This document shows, piece by piece, positions 25,853 to 34,312 of a DNA stretch of 64,000 bases (position 1 is its first letter; each line of letters starts with the position of its first letter). This DNA comes from Pontibacter cellulosilyticus (lineage in GTDB: Bacteria > Bacteroidota > Bacteroidia > Cytophagales > Hymenobacteraceae): positions 124,001 to 188,000 of the forward strand of contig NZ_JACRVF010000003.1 in the NCBI RefSeq assembly GCF_014306105.1. The letters are read 5' to 3'. The translations under genes and the position numbers were made by a program. The notes under the pieces are model-generated. The model saw only the letters and a list, made by a program, of their open reading frames with translations. It did no database searches and was not told where the DNA came from.

Positions 25853-25885
25853 GCGCCTCTCCAGCAACGGAGAGGCGCTTTTTTT
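25853..25885 (+). terminator. Terminator after the beta-barrel gene
   Basis: Perfect 10-base stem GCGCCTCTCC / GGAGAGGCGC, 6-base loop, T7. Confidence 0.9.
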
Positions 25886-25975
25886 ATATACAAAAAGCTC
25901 TTATACTTGCTAGAAACCATGTTCCCTTAACCAAATTCCCTGATTTCCGGTTAAAGTATCAAAACGACAGAAATT

Positions 25976-26992
25976 TTGCAGCAGAACAATAACCATATCC
26001 GCCACCATAAAAACGACCGCCTCGAGACTATAAAACCTGATTACAGGGGCAACAAGATCATTAAAGGCAAGTTTGCCAACGGGGATGAATTGTACTACCC
26101 GGACTTCAGTAAAGTGCTTAAGTGGCAGCTTACCCGGAATCCGCAGCGCGAGGAGAAAAAACGGGATGATTATGTACCTTCTGTAAAACATGGCTGCGAT
26201 TTCATCACATCTAAAGAGGATATGGTAGTATGGTTGGGGCATGCCAGCTTTTTTGTGCGCCTGAAGGGTATCAACTTCATCATAGACCCGGTGCTGTTCA
26301 GTTTGCCGTTGGTAAAGCGTAAAACAGAACTGCCCTGCCAGCCCGAGCAATTGCTCAACATAGACTTTATGCTGCTCTCTCACGCACACCGCGATCACCT
26401 GGACCAGCAATCCATCAAAACTATTTTTAAGCACAACCCGCAGTTAAAAGCACTGATCCCTCTGGAAGTAGGTAAAATTCTGCGTAATACCTGCCGCCAT
26501 TTGCCTTACCAGGAGGCTGGCTGGTACCAAAAGTATGACCTGGTGCCAGGTGCCGTAGAAGTATACTTTATGCCTGCCATGCACTGGCACCGCCGTGGCC
26601 TGAGCGATATGAATAAGATGCTGTGGGGCAGCTTTGTGCTTAAAACTCCGGAACTCAACTTATACTTTGCCGGCGACACAGCCATTGGTCCGCACTTTGA
26701 AGAGATTGCAGACCTGCTCGGACCGATGGATGTGTGTATTATGCCGATTGGTGCCTATAAGCCTTCTTTTCTGATGGCCAAGAGCCACCTGAACCCGCAC
26801 GAAGCCGTGCGGGCCTACAATTACCTGCGCGGCGGCACCTTTGTCCCGATGCACTACGGCACATTCGATCTATCGGATGAGCCACCTAGCGAACCAGTGA
26901 GGGTAGTGCAGCAATTGGCAGCAGCCGGCGTTTTGCAGGGGCTAAAGCTACCAGCCATCGGAGAGCCTTTACTATTGAAAGACTTGCAGTAA
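25976..26992 (+). CDS. MBL-fold metal-dependent hydrolase (NAPE-PLD/UlaG-like)
   Basis: A 338-residue metallo-beta-lactamase-fold enzyme. The metal motif SHAHRDHLD gives His136, His138, Asp140 and His141; further ligands are in AMHWH (His), YFAGDTAIG (Asp) and PMHYGTF (His). GHASFFVRLKGINFIIDPV is typical of the NAPE-PLD/UlaG branch. Possible substrates are phospholipids or other phosphodiesters; unresolved. The start is TTG at 25976; no ATG fits the N terminus. Contains the palindrome AAGTATACTT at 26559. Confidence 0.87.
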   Translation: MQQNNNHIRHHKNDRLETIKPDYRGNKIIKGKFANGDELYYPDFSKVLKWQLTRNPQREEKKRDDYVPSVKHGCDFITSKEDMVVWLGHASFFVRLKGINFIIDPVLFSLPLVKRKTELPCQPEQLLNIDFMLLSHAHRDHLDQQSIKTIFKHNPQLKALIPLEVGKILRNTCRHLPYQEAGWYQKYDLVPGAVEVYFMPAMHWHRRGLSDMNKMLWGSFVLKTPELNLYFAGDTAIGPHFEEIADLLGPMDVCIMPIGAYKPSFLMAKSHLNPHEAVRAYNYLRGGTFVPMHYGTFDLSDEPPSEPVRVVQQLAAAGVLQGLKLPAIGEPLLLKDLQ

Positions 26993-27021
26993 GCACAAAA
27001 GAACAGGAGCTATACTTTTGC

Positions 27022-27029
27022 TATCTTTG
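27022..27029 (+). promoter_or_regulatory. -7 box before the SSS symporter
   Basis: TATCTTTG matches TAnnTTTG, 43 bases before the start codon. No TTTG at the correct distance. Confidence 0.38.
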
Positions 27030-27071
27030 CACACCTGACCTACAGGCTCAGACTTACGAACAGCATTTGCT

Positions 27072-28538
27072 ATGTCTTCTACCCTTATACTTAGCTTAAT
27101 TGCAGGTTACTTTTGCGTGCTTATACTTATCTCTTTCTTTACTAGCCGCAAAACCGATTCCGACACTTTTTTCCTGGCCAACAGAAAGTCGCCGTGGTAC
27201 ATCGTAGCCTTTGGCATGATCGGTACTACGTTGTCGGGAGTTACTTTCATATCTATACCCGGCATGGTAAAAGCTACTGGATTCACCTACCTGCAAATGG
27301 TGTTGGGCTATCTGCTGGGCTACCTGGTAATTGCTACTGTATTGATGCCGCTGTACTACCGCCTGAACCTGGTATCTATTTATACTTACCTGGAGCAACG
27401 TTTTGGCTACTGGTCTTATAAAACCGGAGCTGCGTTTTTCCTGCTGTCGCGTACACTGCTGGCCTCTATTCGTTTGTTCCTGGTGGCCGGGGTGCTGCAG
27501 TTAGCTGTTTTTGATGACTTGGGAGTACCCTTCTCTGTTTCTGTTATCATTACTGTGCTGCTGATCTGGGTCTATACTTTTAGGGGTGGCATGAAAACCA
27601 TCATCTGGACCGATACTTTTCAAACAATGGCCATGCTGCTTGCCGTCATTACTACCATCTGGCTCATTTCTGACCACCTCAACTACAGCTTCCAGGGCTT
27701 GGTGACAACGGTTACGGAAAGCAACTATTCGCAGGTGTTTGTATGGGATGTGAAGGCTGGTAATTATTTTCTGAAACAGTTCTTCTCAGGCGCCTTTATC
27801 ACCATCGCCATGACAGGCCTGGACCAGGACATGATGCAGAAGAACCTGAGCTGCAAGAACATCGGCGAAGCCCAGAAAAACATGTTCTGGTTTAACGTGA
27901 TCCTGGTGGTTGTAAATATTCTTTTCCTGACACTGGGCGCATTGCTATACATTTATGCAGAGGCAAACGGCATGACGTTACCTGTAAAAGCCGATGATGT
28001 ATACCCCTACCTGGCACTAAACCATTTTTCTGCTTTCCTGGGTATTGTGTTTATACTCGGTATCATCGCCATCACCTATGCCTCCGCCGACTCGGCACTG
28101 GCTGCTTTAACCACATCCTTCTGCGTAGATTTTCTCAATTTCAGGGAGAAAAGTGAGCATGAAAGGGTGAAGCAGCGTTACTGGGCACATGCCGGCGTAT
28201 CGTTGGTGATGGTGTTGGTGGTTATAGCATTTGAGGTACTCAACTCTCAGAGCGTGATCAGTACCATGTTTACGGTAGCCGGCTATACCTATGGCCCGCT
28301 GTTGGGTCTTTACGCTTTTGGCCTCTACACCAAACGCGCCATCCGCGACAGGTTTGTACCCGCTGTTTGTGTAGCGGCTCCTATTCTCACCTACATCATC
28401 AGTTACAATTCAGTAGAGTGGTTCTGGGGTTATGTATTCGGTTTTGAGGTGCTTATTCTAAATGGATTTCTGACCTTTACGGGTTTGATGGCCTTGTCTA
28501 AAGGTCGGGTAGGCGAACTGGAGTTAGCGCAGAAATAA
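27072..28538 (+). CDS. Sodium:solute symporter (SSS family)
   Basis: A 488-residue membrane transporter with about 13 helices. SSS features include FFLANRKSPWYIVAFGMIGTTLSGVTFISIPG (helix 1 and the unwound Na+ site), RGGMKTIIWTDTFQ after helix 5, GLDQDMMQKNLSCKN and ITYASADSALAALTTSF (Na2-site Ser/Thr). It couples Na+ entry to uptake of a solute such as a sugar, amino acid or carboxylate; substrate unknown. Convergent with the STAS-like gene. A second SSS gene lies at 34.3 kb but is not a close paralogue. Confidence 0.92.
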   Translation: MSSTLILSLIAGYFCVLILISFFTSRKTDSDTFFLANRKSPWYIVAFGMIGTTLSGVTFISIPGMVKATGFTYLQMVLGYLLGYLVIATVLMPLYYRLNLVSIYTYLEQRFGYWSYKTGAAFFLLSRTLLASIRLFLVAGVLQLAVFDDLGVPFSVSVIITVLLIWVYTFRGGMKTIIWTDTFQTMAMLLAVITTIWLISDHLNYSFQGLVTTVTESNYSQVFVWDVKAGNYFLKQFFSGAFITIAMTGLDQDMMQKNLSCKNIGEAQKNMFWFNVILVVVNILFLTLGALLYIYAEANGMTLPVKADDVYPYLALNHFSAFLGIVFILGIIAITYASADSALAALTTSFCVDFLNFREKSEHERVKQRYWAHAGVSLVMVLVVIAFEVLNSQSVISTMFTVAGYTYGPLLGLYAFGLYTKRAIRDRFVPAVCVAAPILTYIISYNSVEWFWGYVFGFEVLILNGFLTFTGLMALSKGRVGELELAQK

Positions 28539-28583
28539 CTCCTTAAGTTATGAAGTGTAAGATATCAGGAGGGGTAAGTATAA

Positions 28584-29009
28584 CTATACGTTAGCTAGTT
28601 CCTGCTTTGCCTTAAGCCAATTTAGTGCCTCCTCTTTCTCGGTAAAGATCTTTACTTCGATGGTAGCACCAATTTTGCCCGTTTGCAATGCTTCACCGGC
28701 AAGTTCTCCGAATGAACTGGGGCGTGCTATATGGGCTAAATAACGTATTCCGGCTTCGTATGCTTTTGGCAACCACTCTTCTTCTAGCCAACTAACCGCA
28801 TCTGCCCATGGTCCTGAAAAAGCTGTGTTGTCGTTTAACCTATAGGCACAGCGTGTCTCCTCATGCAACTGCAGTCCAACAACAAGCGCTTTTTTCAAGT
28901 CCTGCTTAGTGGTAAAGCCATACCATTCAGCCTGTATTATGTTAAGCTCTTCCTTGAACTCAATCTTGTAATAAACTTTCCCGAAGGCGTTTTCTACTCG
29001 TGCAAACAT
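28584..29009 (-). CDS. STAS/SpoIIAA-like protein (paralogue 1)
   Basis: A 141-residue cytoplasmic protein. The pattern IQAEWYGFTTKQDLKKAL...RLNDNTAFSGPWADAVSWLEEEWLPKAYEAGIRYLAHI resembles STAS/SpoIIAA-like proteins of Bacteroidota. The same core (ND..S.SG.W.DA..WLE.EWLP.A.EAG) occurs in the gene at 41.4 kb, so the two are paralogues. No catalytic residues are apparent; such proteins are thought to bind partners. No promoter or terminator is clear, and the 297-base gap upstream holds only the -7 box of the ABC transporter gene. Confidence 0.72.
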   Translation of the reverse strand: MFARVENAFGKVYYKIEFKEELNIIQAEWYGFTTKQDLKKALVVGLQLHEETRCAYRLNDNTAFSGPWADAVSWLEEEWLPKAYEAGIRYLAHIARPSSFGELAGEALQTGKIGATIEVKIFTEKEEALNWLKAKQELANV

Positions 29010-29182
29010 ACCTTTAAGCTTGTGATAGCAATATCAAATGCAATGTAGCTATCTTACTTACTTTAACCTATTCTGCGATAATTTTAATTCCTTTTTAGAT
29101 AAATCTTATCTCTGCTTAGAAAGAAACATGATTCCCAAATCTGTTGCAGGTACTTAATCTCTATAATATCCACCATAATACT

Positions 29183-29190
29183 TACCTTTG
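29183..29190 (+). promoter_or_regulatory. -7 box before the ABC transporter
   Basis: TACCTTTG matches TAnnTTTG and implies a leader of about 110 bases. No correctly spaced TTTG was seen. Confidence 0.33.
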
Positions 29191-29306
29191 TAAGATTTTG
29201 CGGGAATGCGGCATTATTCTATCTCAATTGCTGTTATATCCCCGTCACCATAGGGCTGAAAAAAGTATAAAATCAGCCTAACTAGTATTTAAGCAGAGTT
29301 TCATTA

Positions 29307-31124
29307 ATGGCAAAACGCGGATTCGGGCTAAACGGAGAGCAGGACAAAGAAGGCAGAAAGAAAATCACGAAAGAAAGCTTTCGCCGTGGCCTACGGATAT
29401 TTAGCTACGTTCTACCTTACAAGTATAAATTTATTGTCGGATTAGCTTTCCTAGTGCTTTCGAGCCTCACCTTCATGGCCTTCCCGTACCTGGTGGGCAA
29501 GCTATTTGACTCCTCTACCGGTAATGCCAGCGGCCTGATGGAAGACATCAACATGATCGCCATTGGCTTGTTCCTGATCATACTGGCACAGGGTATTTTC
29601 TCTTTTTTCAGAGTATACTTCTTTGCGCAGGTAAGCGAAAATGCCGTAGCCGATATTCGCCGCGACCTTTACAGCAAGTTTGTGCAGTTACCCGTATCTT
29701 TTTACGAAAAGAGACGGGTAGGCGAGATCACCAGCCGCATTACAACTGATGTAGCCCAGGTGCAGGATGCCATGTCTATTACCCTGGCAGAGCTTTTCCG
29801 CCAGACTACCACGCTTATTGTAGGTGTAGCCATCATCATGTGGACCTCCATTAAGCTATCGCTGTTTATGCTGGCTACTTTCCCGGTGCTGGTGGCGCTG
29901 GCGCTGGTTTTTGGCCGCAAGATTAAAGGCCTGTCCAAGAAAACGCAGGACGAGCTGGCAAACACCAATGTAATTGTAGAAGAGACGCTGCAGGCAATCA
30001 ATACCGTGAAAGCTTTTACCAATGAGATGTTTGAGGTGGCACGCTACAGAACAACGTTGGGCAAGGCCGTTAAAACTGCCTTATCTGCAGCTTATTACCG
30101 TGGTGCTTTTATTACGTTCATCATCGTTGGTCTTTTCGGAGGTATTATACTTGTGATCTGGTATGGTGCTACACTGGTAGCAAACGGTGATATCGAGCCT
30201 GGTAGCCTGATTTCGTTCGTTTTGTATACTGTCTTTATTGGTGCATCTGTTGGTGGCCTGGGCGATTTGTATGGTAAAGTACAGTCGGCATTGGGAGCTA
30301 CAGAGCGCATACTGGAGATACTGCAGGAAGAGGAAGAACCAACTGATAAGAGCCACAAAGCACTTAGCCAGATCAGAAGACTGAACGGTGATATTGCCTA
30401 TAATCAGGTTGCCTTCTCCTACCCTACCCGCACCGATGTGCAGGTGCTGCGCGATATTAACTTTACTGTAAGAGCAGGCGAAAAAGTGGCTTTGGTTGGA
30501 CCAAGCGGTTCCGGTAAATCCACTATCATACAGCTGCTGATGCGTTTCTACGATGTTACCGGAGGTGGCATTACTGTAGACGGGAAAGATATCCGCAACA
30601 TGGATCTGACTACGCTGCGCGCCAACATAGGCGTGGTGCCGCAGGAGGTGCTGTTGTTTGGAGGCACTATCCGCGAGAACATTGCTTATGGCCGCCCTGA
30701 AGCCACGGAGGCTGAAATTATGGAGGCAGCGCGCAAAGCAAATGCTTATGATTTCATTGTGTCCTTCCCGGAAGGGTTTGACACACTAGTTGGTGAACGC
30801 GGCATTAAACTTTCCGGTGGCCAGCGCCAGCGTGTAGCTATTGCCAGAGCCATACTTAAGAACCCAGCCATACTTATACTTGACGAAGCTACCAGCTCCC
30901 TCGATTCTGAATCGGAGCACCTGGTGCAGCAGGCTATGGACGAGCTGATGAAAGGCCGTACTACTATTGTGATTGCGCACCGCCTGGCTACCATTCGTAA
31001 AGTAGACAAAATATTAGTAATTGATGGTGGCGAGATTGTGGAAGAAGGCTCACACGAATTGCTTTCTATGAGCCCGGATGGAATTTACGCTAACTTACTG
31101 AAGCTACAGTTCGAGCTAACCTAA
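29307..31124 (+). CDS. ABC exporter, fused permease and ATPase (MsbA-like)
   Basis: A 605-residue half-transporter that works as a homodimer in the inner membrane. The six-helix permease spans ~35-330 and includes EKRRVGEITSRITTDV; the ATPase domain follows. Walker A is GPSGSGKST from Gly398, the Q-loop is in VPQEVLLF, the signature LSGGQRQR begins near residue 502, and Walker B is ILILDEATSSLD with Asp526. Best matches by eye are lipid A/multidrug exporters. No partner gene adjacent, consistent with a homodimer. Confidence 0.92.
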   Translation: MAKRGFGLNGEQDKEGRKKITKESFRRGLRIFSYVLPYKYKFIVGLAFLVLSSLTFMAFPYLVGKLFDSSTGNASGLMEDINMIAIGLFLIILAQGIFSFFRVYFFAQVSENAVADIRRDLYSKFVQLPVSFYEKRRVGEITSRITTDVAQVQDAMSITLAELFRQTTTLIVGVAIIMWTSIKLSLFMLATFPVLVALALVFGRKIKGLSKKTQDELANTNVIVEETLQAINTVKAFTNEMFEVARYRTTLGKAVKTALSAAYYRGAFITFIIVGLFGGIILVIWYGATLVANGDIEPGSLISFVLYTVFIGASVGGLGDLYGKVQSALGATERILEILQEEEEPTDKSHKALSQIRRLNGDIAYNQVAFSYPTRTDVQVLRDINFTVRAGEKVALVGPSGSGKSTIIQLLMRFYDVTGGGITVDGKDIRNMDLTTLRANIGVVPQEVLLFGGTIRENIAYGRPEATEAEIMEAARKANAYDFIVSFPEGFDTLVGERGIKLSGGQRQRVAIARAILKNPAILILDEATSSLDSESEHLVQQAMDELMKGRTTIVIAHRLATIRKVDKILVIDGGEIVEEGSHELLSMSPDGIYANLLKLQFELT

Positions 31125-31147
31125 GTATAGGTTACTTTCAAAAGTAT

Positions 31148-31181
31148 AAAATCCTACCGCTACTACAGGGGTAGGATTTTT
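31148..31181 (+). terminator. Terminator after the ABC exporter
   Basis: Stem AAATCCTACC / GGTAGGATTT (within 31149-31179) and T5. TATACTT-type copies flank it at 31142 and 31193. Confidence 0.85.
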
Positions 31182-31266
31182 CATTTTATCCATATACTTT
31201 GTCATATATTTTACGTAAGCTGTCCAGAACTGCCTGTCTCTACAAAGGGCTGGCACCAACGCACCT

Positions 31267-31794
31267 ATGCCGAAACACCGACACCGCACCCTACTCCTGC
31301 TGCTTTTTGCTCTGTTACTGCTACCATACAGGCTCTTTGCGCAGTACAGAACCGTAGAGAACTTTAGTGCCATGAACGCGGCATATTTAGAAATAGCAGG
31401 CAACGGTGACACTTATTCCATCAATTTTGAGCGGTTGTTTTTCCAGCAGGCAGAGTTTAAGACCGGGCTCAGGATTGGAGTTGGTACGAACTTCTTCTTT
31501 TTGCCAGAGGAAACTACAACTTACCCCATAGTACCCGTAGAAGCTATAGGTTTATTTGGCCGCCGCGAAAAACATTTTGAGTTTGGCCTCGGTTATACGC
31601 GCAGATTTACCGACGATCCAGATCTGCTACAAAATATGTACTTCGGCAGGCTCGGTTTCCGCTACCAGCGGCCGGAGGGTGGTTTGGTGGTTAGAGTGGC
31701 TCTTACACCGTTTCTCTCATCAGAGGCTAATGTACGAACACCTGGTGTGGCACTGGTGCCACGCTTTGGGTTAAGTGTAGGGCGCAGCTTTTAG
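31267..31794 (+). CDS. Secreted beta-rich hypothetical protein
   Basis: A 175-residue protein with a strongly hydrophobic signal peptide (LLLLLFALLLLPYRLFA, then Q). The mature part alternates beta strands with turns (GDTYSINFERLFF, FKTGLRIGVGTNFFFL, HFEFGLGYTRRF, LGFRYQRPEGGLVVRVALTPFL) and ends in SVGRSF, with the terminal Phe typical of outer-membrane barrels. Probably a small outer-membrane barrel. No known function. A weak -7 box (TATATTTT, 31205-31212) precedes it. Confidence 0.65.
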   Translation: MPKHRHRTLLLLLFALLLLPYRLFAQYRTVENFSAMNAAYLEIAGNGDTYSINFERLFFQQAEFKTGLRIGVGTNFFFLPEETTTYPIVPVEAIGLFGRREKHFEFGLGYTRRFTDDPDLLQNMYFGRLGFRYQRPEGGLVVRVALTPFLSSEANVRTPGVALVPRFGLSVGRSF

Positions 31795-31894
31795 TTTGTC
31801 GAAAATGTATTTATTGGGCTGTGGAAGGCTGGCCAGGTATTTAAAGAATTGTGTAATATTACATCACTATACATACTACAATAAACTATCAATC

Positions 31895-32764
31895 ATGAAA
31901 AAGACAGTATTAGGTTTTATGCTTTCAGCGGCTCTGCTATTTGGAGCAGGCGCAACGCAGGCACAAGGCATTAAAATGCCAGCTCCGAGTCCGGCCCAAA
32001 AAGTGGAGCAGGCAGTAGGTTTAGGCACTATTACAGTAGACTACTCCCGCCCTGCAGTTAAAGGTCGTACCATTTTCGGCGATCTGGTGCCTTATGGCAA
32101 GATCTGGAGAACAGGTGCAAACGCCTCTACTAAAATTAAATTCTCTGACGACGTTATCATTGAAGGTAACAAAGTGCCTGCCGGTGAATACGCACTATAC
32201 ACCATTCCAAACAAAGATGAGTGGACGGTTATCATCCATAAAAATACCAAACATTGGGGTGATGGCGGACCAGAATATAAGCAGGAAGAAGATCAACTGC
32301 GTTTTAAAGTGAAGCCACAGCAAAATCCGCGCAAGGCAGAGTCGTTTACCATCAACTTCACGAACCTGAAGGCAGATGCCGCGGATGTAGAGATTCTTTG
32401 GGACAAAACTATCGTGCCTTTCACAGTTAAAACGGATGTAGACACACGTGTAATGGCCCAGATTGATCAGCAGGTAATGAAAAATGCGAATGCAACTCCA
32501 GGTTTATACGCTGCTGCAGCTAATTACTACTACGAAACAAACCGCGATCTGAAGCAGGCGCATGAGTGGATGAAAAAAGCGAACGAAAAAGATCCTAAGT
32601 TCTGGAATCTGCATGCTCAGGCTAAAATCGAGGCTAAAATGAAGAACTATAAAGAAGCTATCAAAACTGCCGAAAAGTCTATGGAAATGGCTAAAGCTGC
32701 CAATAACGCAGACTATGTTAGCCTGAATGAAAAGGCTATCGCCGAGTGGAAAAAGATGAAATAA
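31895..32764 (+). CDS. DUF2911 domain secreted protein
   Basis: A 289-residue secreted protein; start at 31895 gives a clean signal peptide (LLFGAGATQAQ), while an upstream start adds 33 unlikely residues. The DUF2911 domain (~25-170) shows VDYSRPAVKGRTIFGDLVPYGKIWRTGANASTKI and AGEYALYTIPNKDEWTVIIHKN, followed by a helical C-terminal region (~190-289) resembling two or three TPR-like repeats. Common in Bacteroidota; function unknown. Ends in a terminator whose loop contains TATACTT. Confidence 0.88.
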   Translation: MKKTVLGFMLSAALLFGAGATQAQGIKMPAPSPAQKVEQAVGLGTITVDYSRPAVKGRTIFGDLVPYGKIWRTGANASTKIKFSDDVIIEGNKVPAGEYALYTIPNKDEWTVIIHKNTKHWGDGGPEYKQEEDQLRFKVKPQQNPRKAESFTINFTNLKADAADVEILWDKTIVPFTVKTDVDTRVMAQIDQQVMKNANATPGLYAAAANYYYETNRDLKQAHEWMKKANEKDPKFWNLHAQAKIEAKMKNYKEAIKTAEKSMEMAKAANNADYVSLNEKAIAEWKKMK

Positions 32765-32790
32765 AGCTACCTTTGCTTTTACCGTATAAT

Positions 32791-32827
32791 AGAGCCTCCG
32801 GAGGTATACTTCGGAGGCTCTGTTTTT
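32791..32827 (+). terminator. Terminator with TATACTT in its loop
   Basis: Perfect 10-base stem AGAGCCTCCG / CGGAGGCTCT around an 11-base loop that contains TATACTT (32805-32811), followed by a T7 run. Confidence 0.9.
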
Positions 32828-32860
32828 TTACCTAAAGTATAGAATCTGTTGGAAGAAAAA

Positions 32861-33763
32861 ATGCACTCAGAAGAGCACCTGGGCCCGGCCCGGGAGTACT
32901 GGTGGAACGAGGATTACCTGGAGCTGCTGGCCAAGCGCCTATATATCGACTATTGCCAGACGCTGGTGGACATTGGCTGCGGCAAAGGCATGATGGGCTT
33001 CAAGTTTTCACGGTACATGCCAGCTGGTGCTACGGTGTACGGGGTAGATTACGAGCCGGGGCACATTGCCGACGCCAGGCAGCGGGCACAAAGTGAGTTT
33101 GGCCGCAACAACATTAACTATGAGTTTAAAGTAGGTAACGCTACTGACATACCTTTACCCGATAATATTGCCGATGTAACGCTTTGCCAGACGCTGCTGA
33201 TCCACGTGAAAAATCCGCAGCGTGTAATTCAGGAGATGATCCGTGTTACTAAACCCGGCGGTTGGGTGTTGGCCCTGGAGCCGAACAACCTTGTGCCCAA
33301 CCTCATGTTCGACCGCTATGGCGAAACAGATTTTAATGTAGATGGCATGCTGGATGTTCTGGAGATAAAGCTGCGCATTGAAAAAGGCAAAAAGAACCTC
33401 GGCGAAGGTTTTAACTCACTTGGCGATGTAGTACCTGATCTGTTCCTGAAGGCAGGCCTGAAGGATATTAAAGTATGGATCTCGGATAAAGCATTAGCTA
33501 TCATTCCGCCTTACGACACACAGGAGAAGATGCTGCGCGTAGAGCAGATGCTGCAATGGATTGAAACCGAAGCCATGGGCTATGATTACCAGGACAACCT
33601 GAACTACTACATGGCAGGAGGCGGCAACAAAGAGAAGTTTGATGCTTACTGGCAGACATTGCTGTACAATAAGATTACCATGAAGCAGAAGTTATTGAAC
33701 GAAGAGTATGTGTCGGCTGGTGGTAGTTTGGTTTATATTGTTGCAGCGCAGAAGCCGCGGTAA
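32861..33763 (+). CDS. SAM-dependent methyltransferase
   Basis: A 300-residue class I methyltransferase. Motif I is LVDIGCGKGMMGFKFSRYMP, the acidic loop YGVDYEPGHIADAR, motif II around DIPLPDNIADVTLCQTLLIHV, and motif III RVTKPGGWVLALEPNN. The C-terminal ~110 residues are helical and specific. The ATG at 32861 is preferred to an upstream TTG that adds four residues. Probably a small-molecule methyltransferase; substrate unknown. No terminator seen; a gap of about 550 bases with repeats follows. Confidence 0.88.
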   Translation: MHSEEHLGPAREYWWNEDYLELLAKRLYIDYCQTLVDIGCGKGMMGFKFSRYMPAGATVYGVDYEPGHIADARQRAQSEFGRNNINYEFKVGNATDIPLPDNIADVTLCQTLLIHVKNPQRVIQEMIRVTKPGGWVLALEPNNLVPNLMFDRYGETDFNVDGMLDVLEIKLRIEKGKKNLGEGFNSLGDVVPDLFLKAGLKDIKVWISDKALAIIPPYDTQEKMLRVEQMLQWIETEAMGYDYQDNLNYYMAGGGNKEKFDAYWQTLLYNKITMKQKLLNEEYVSAGGSLVYIVAAQKPR

Positions 33764-34140
33764 ATGAATTTGACCTCCTGCTAATCTTAGTTGCTGGTTT
33801 ACTTCCATAGTTTTGGAATACGCTGCTTTTCTATCTAGCTACTTTTCATCCTCAGTCCTACTTGCCTATACTTTTACCTCAGGCTTTGGTGCGCTCATGG
33901 CCTCGTTCCTCTGCATCGTCGCCGTGTTACCTCCTGCGCTGACGCGCTGCCCTAGCGGGCAACTAATCTCACAAGACGGCTCTTTAAAGAGGGACCTTAA
34001 CCCCACAGAGAAACTGGGATGGACACTTCTTGGCCAAAGGCTTATGCAACAGGTGAAGACTTGTAGGGACAGGTCGCTAACTGTCCAAATAACAGCTAAG
34101 ACTATGACACTATACTTCAGCTAAGACAAAGGCCGAAAGT

Positions 34141-34170
34141 CCCCCTTTGAAGGGGGCATAGGGGGATGTT
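34141..34170. repeat. Intergenic hairpin repeat, copy 1
   Basis: CCCCCTT..AAGGGGG hairpin (34141-34156), then CATAGGGGGATGTT. Same design as copy 2 and similar in style to C-run/G-run intergenic repeats I recall from other Bacteroidota genomes. Confidence 0.55.
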
Positions 34171-34219
34171 CAACAACTGCTATAGCGCTAAATCTTCCGC
34201 AAATAGTAACAGCAGAATT

Positions 34220-34257
34220 CCCCGCCTTAGATAAGGAGGGGATAAAGGGGTGGTTGG
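34220..34257. repeat. Intergenic hairpin repeat, copy 2
   Basis: CCCCgCCTTA..TAAGGaGGGG hairpin (34220-34241), then ATAAAGGGGTGGTT. It matches copy 1 in order and orientation: hairpin, short A-rich link, G run, GTT. Confidence 0.55.
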
Positions 34258-34312
34258 ACCCGGTACTGCAGAAACAGTGCAACGCAAATCAAACCTATTA
34301 ACCCCTCAAGCT

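Larger units (their letters stand above)
33764..34312. other. 549-base gap without a convincing gene
   Basis: Between the methyltransferase and the SSS symporter. It holds two hairpin-plus-G-run repeats (34141-34170, 34220-34257), a TATACTT copy at 34111 and another at 33867. A 103-codon open frame (33813-34124) starts at TTG, has no recognisable domain and a composition unlike the neighbours, so it is rejected. Confidence 0.6.

Noticed and set aside
33813..34124. 103-codon open frame in the repeat-bearing gap
   Set aside because: TTG start, no domain, unusual composition and it runs into hairpin-repeat DNA; it looks like chance.
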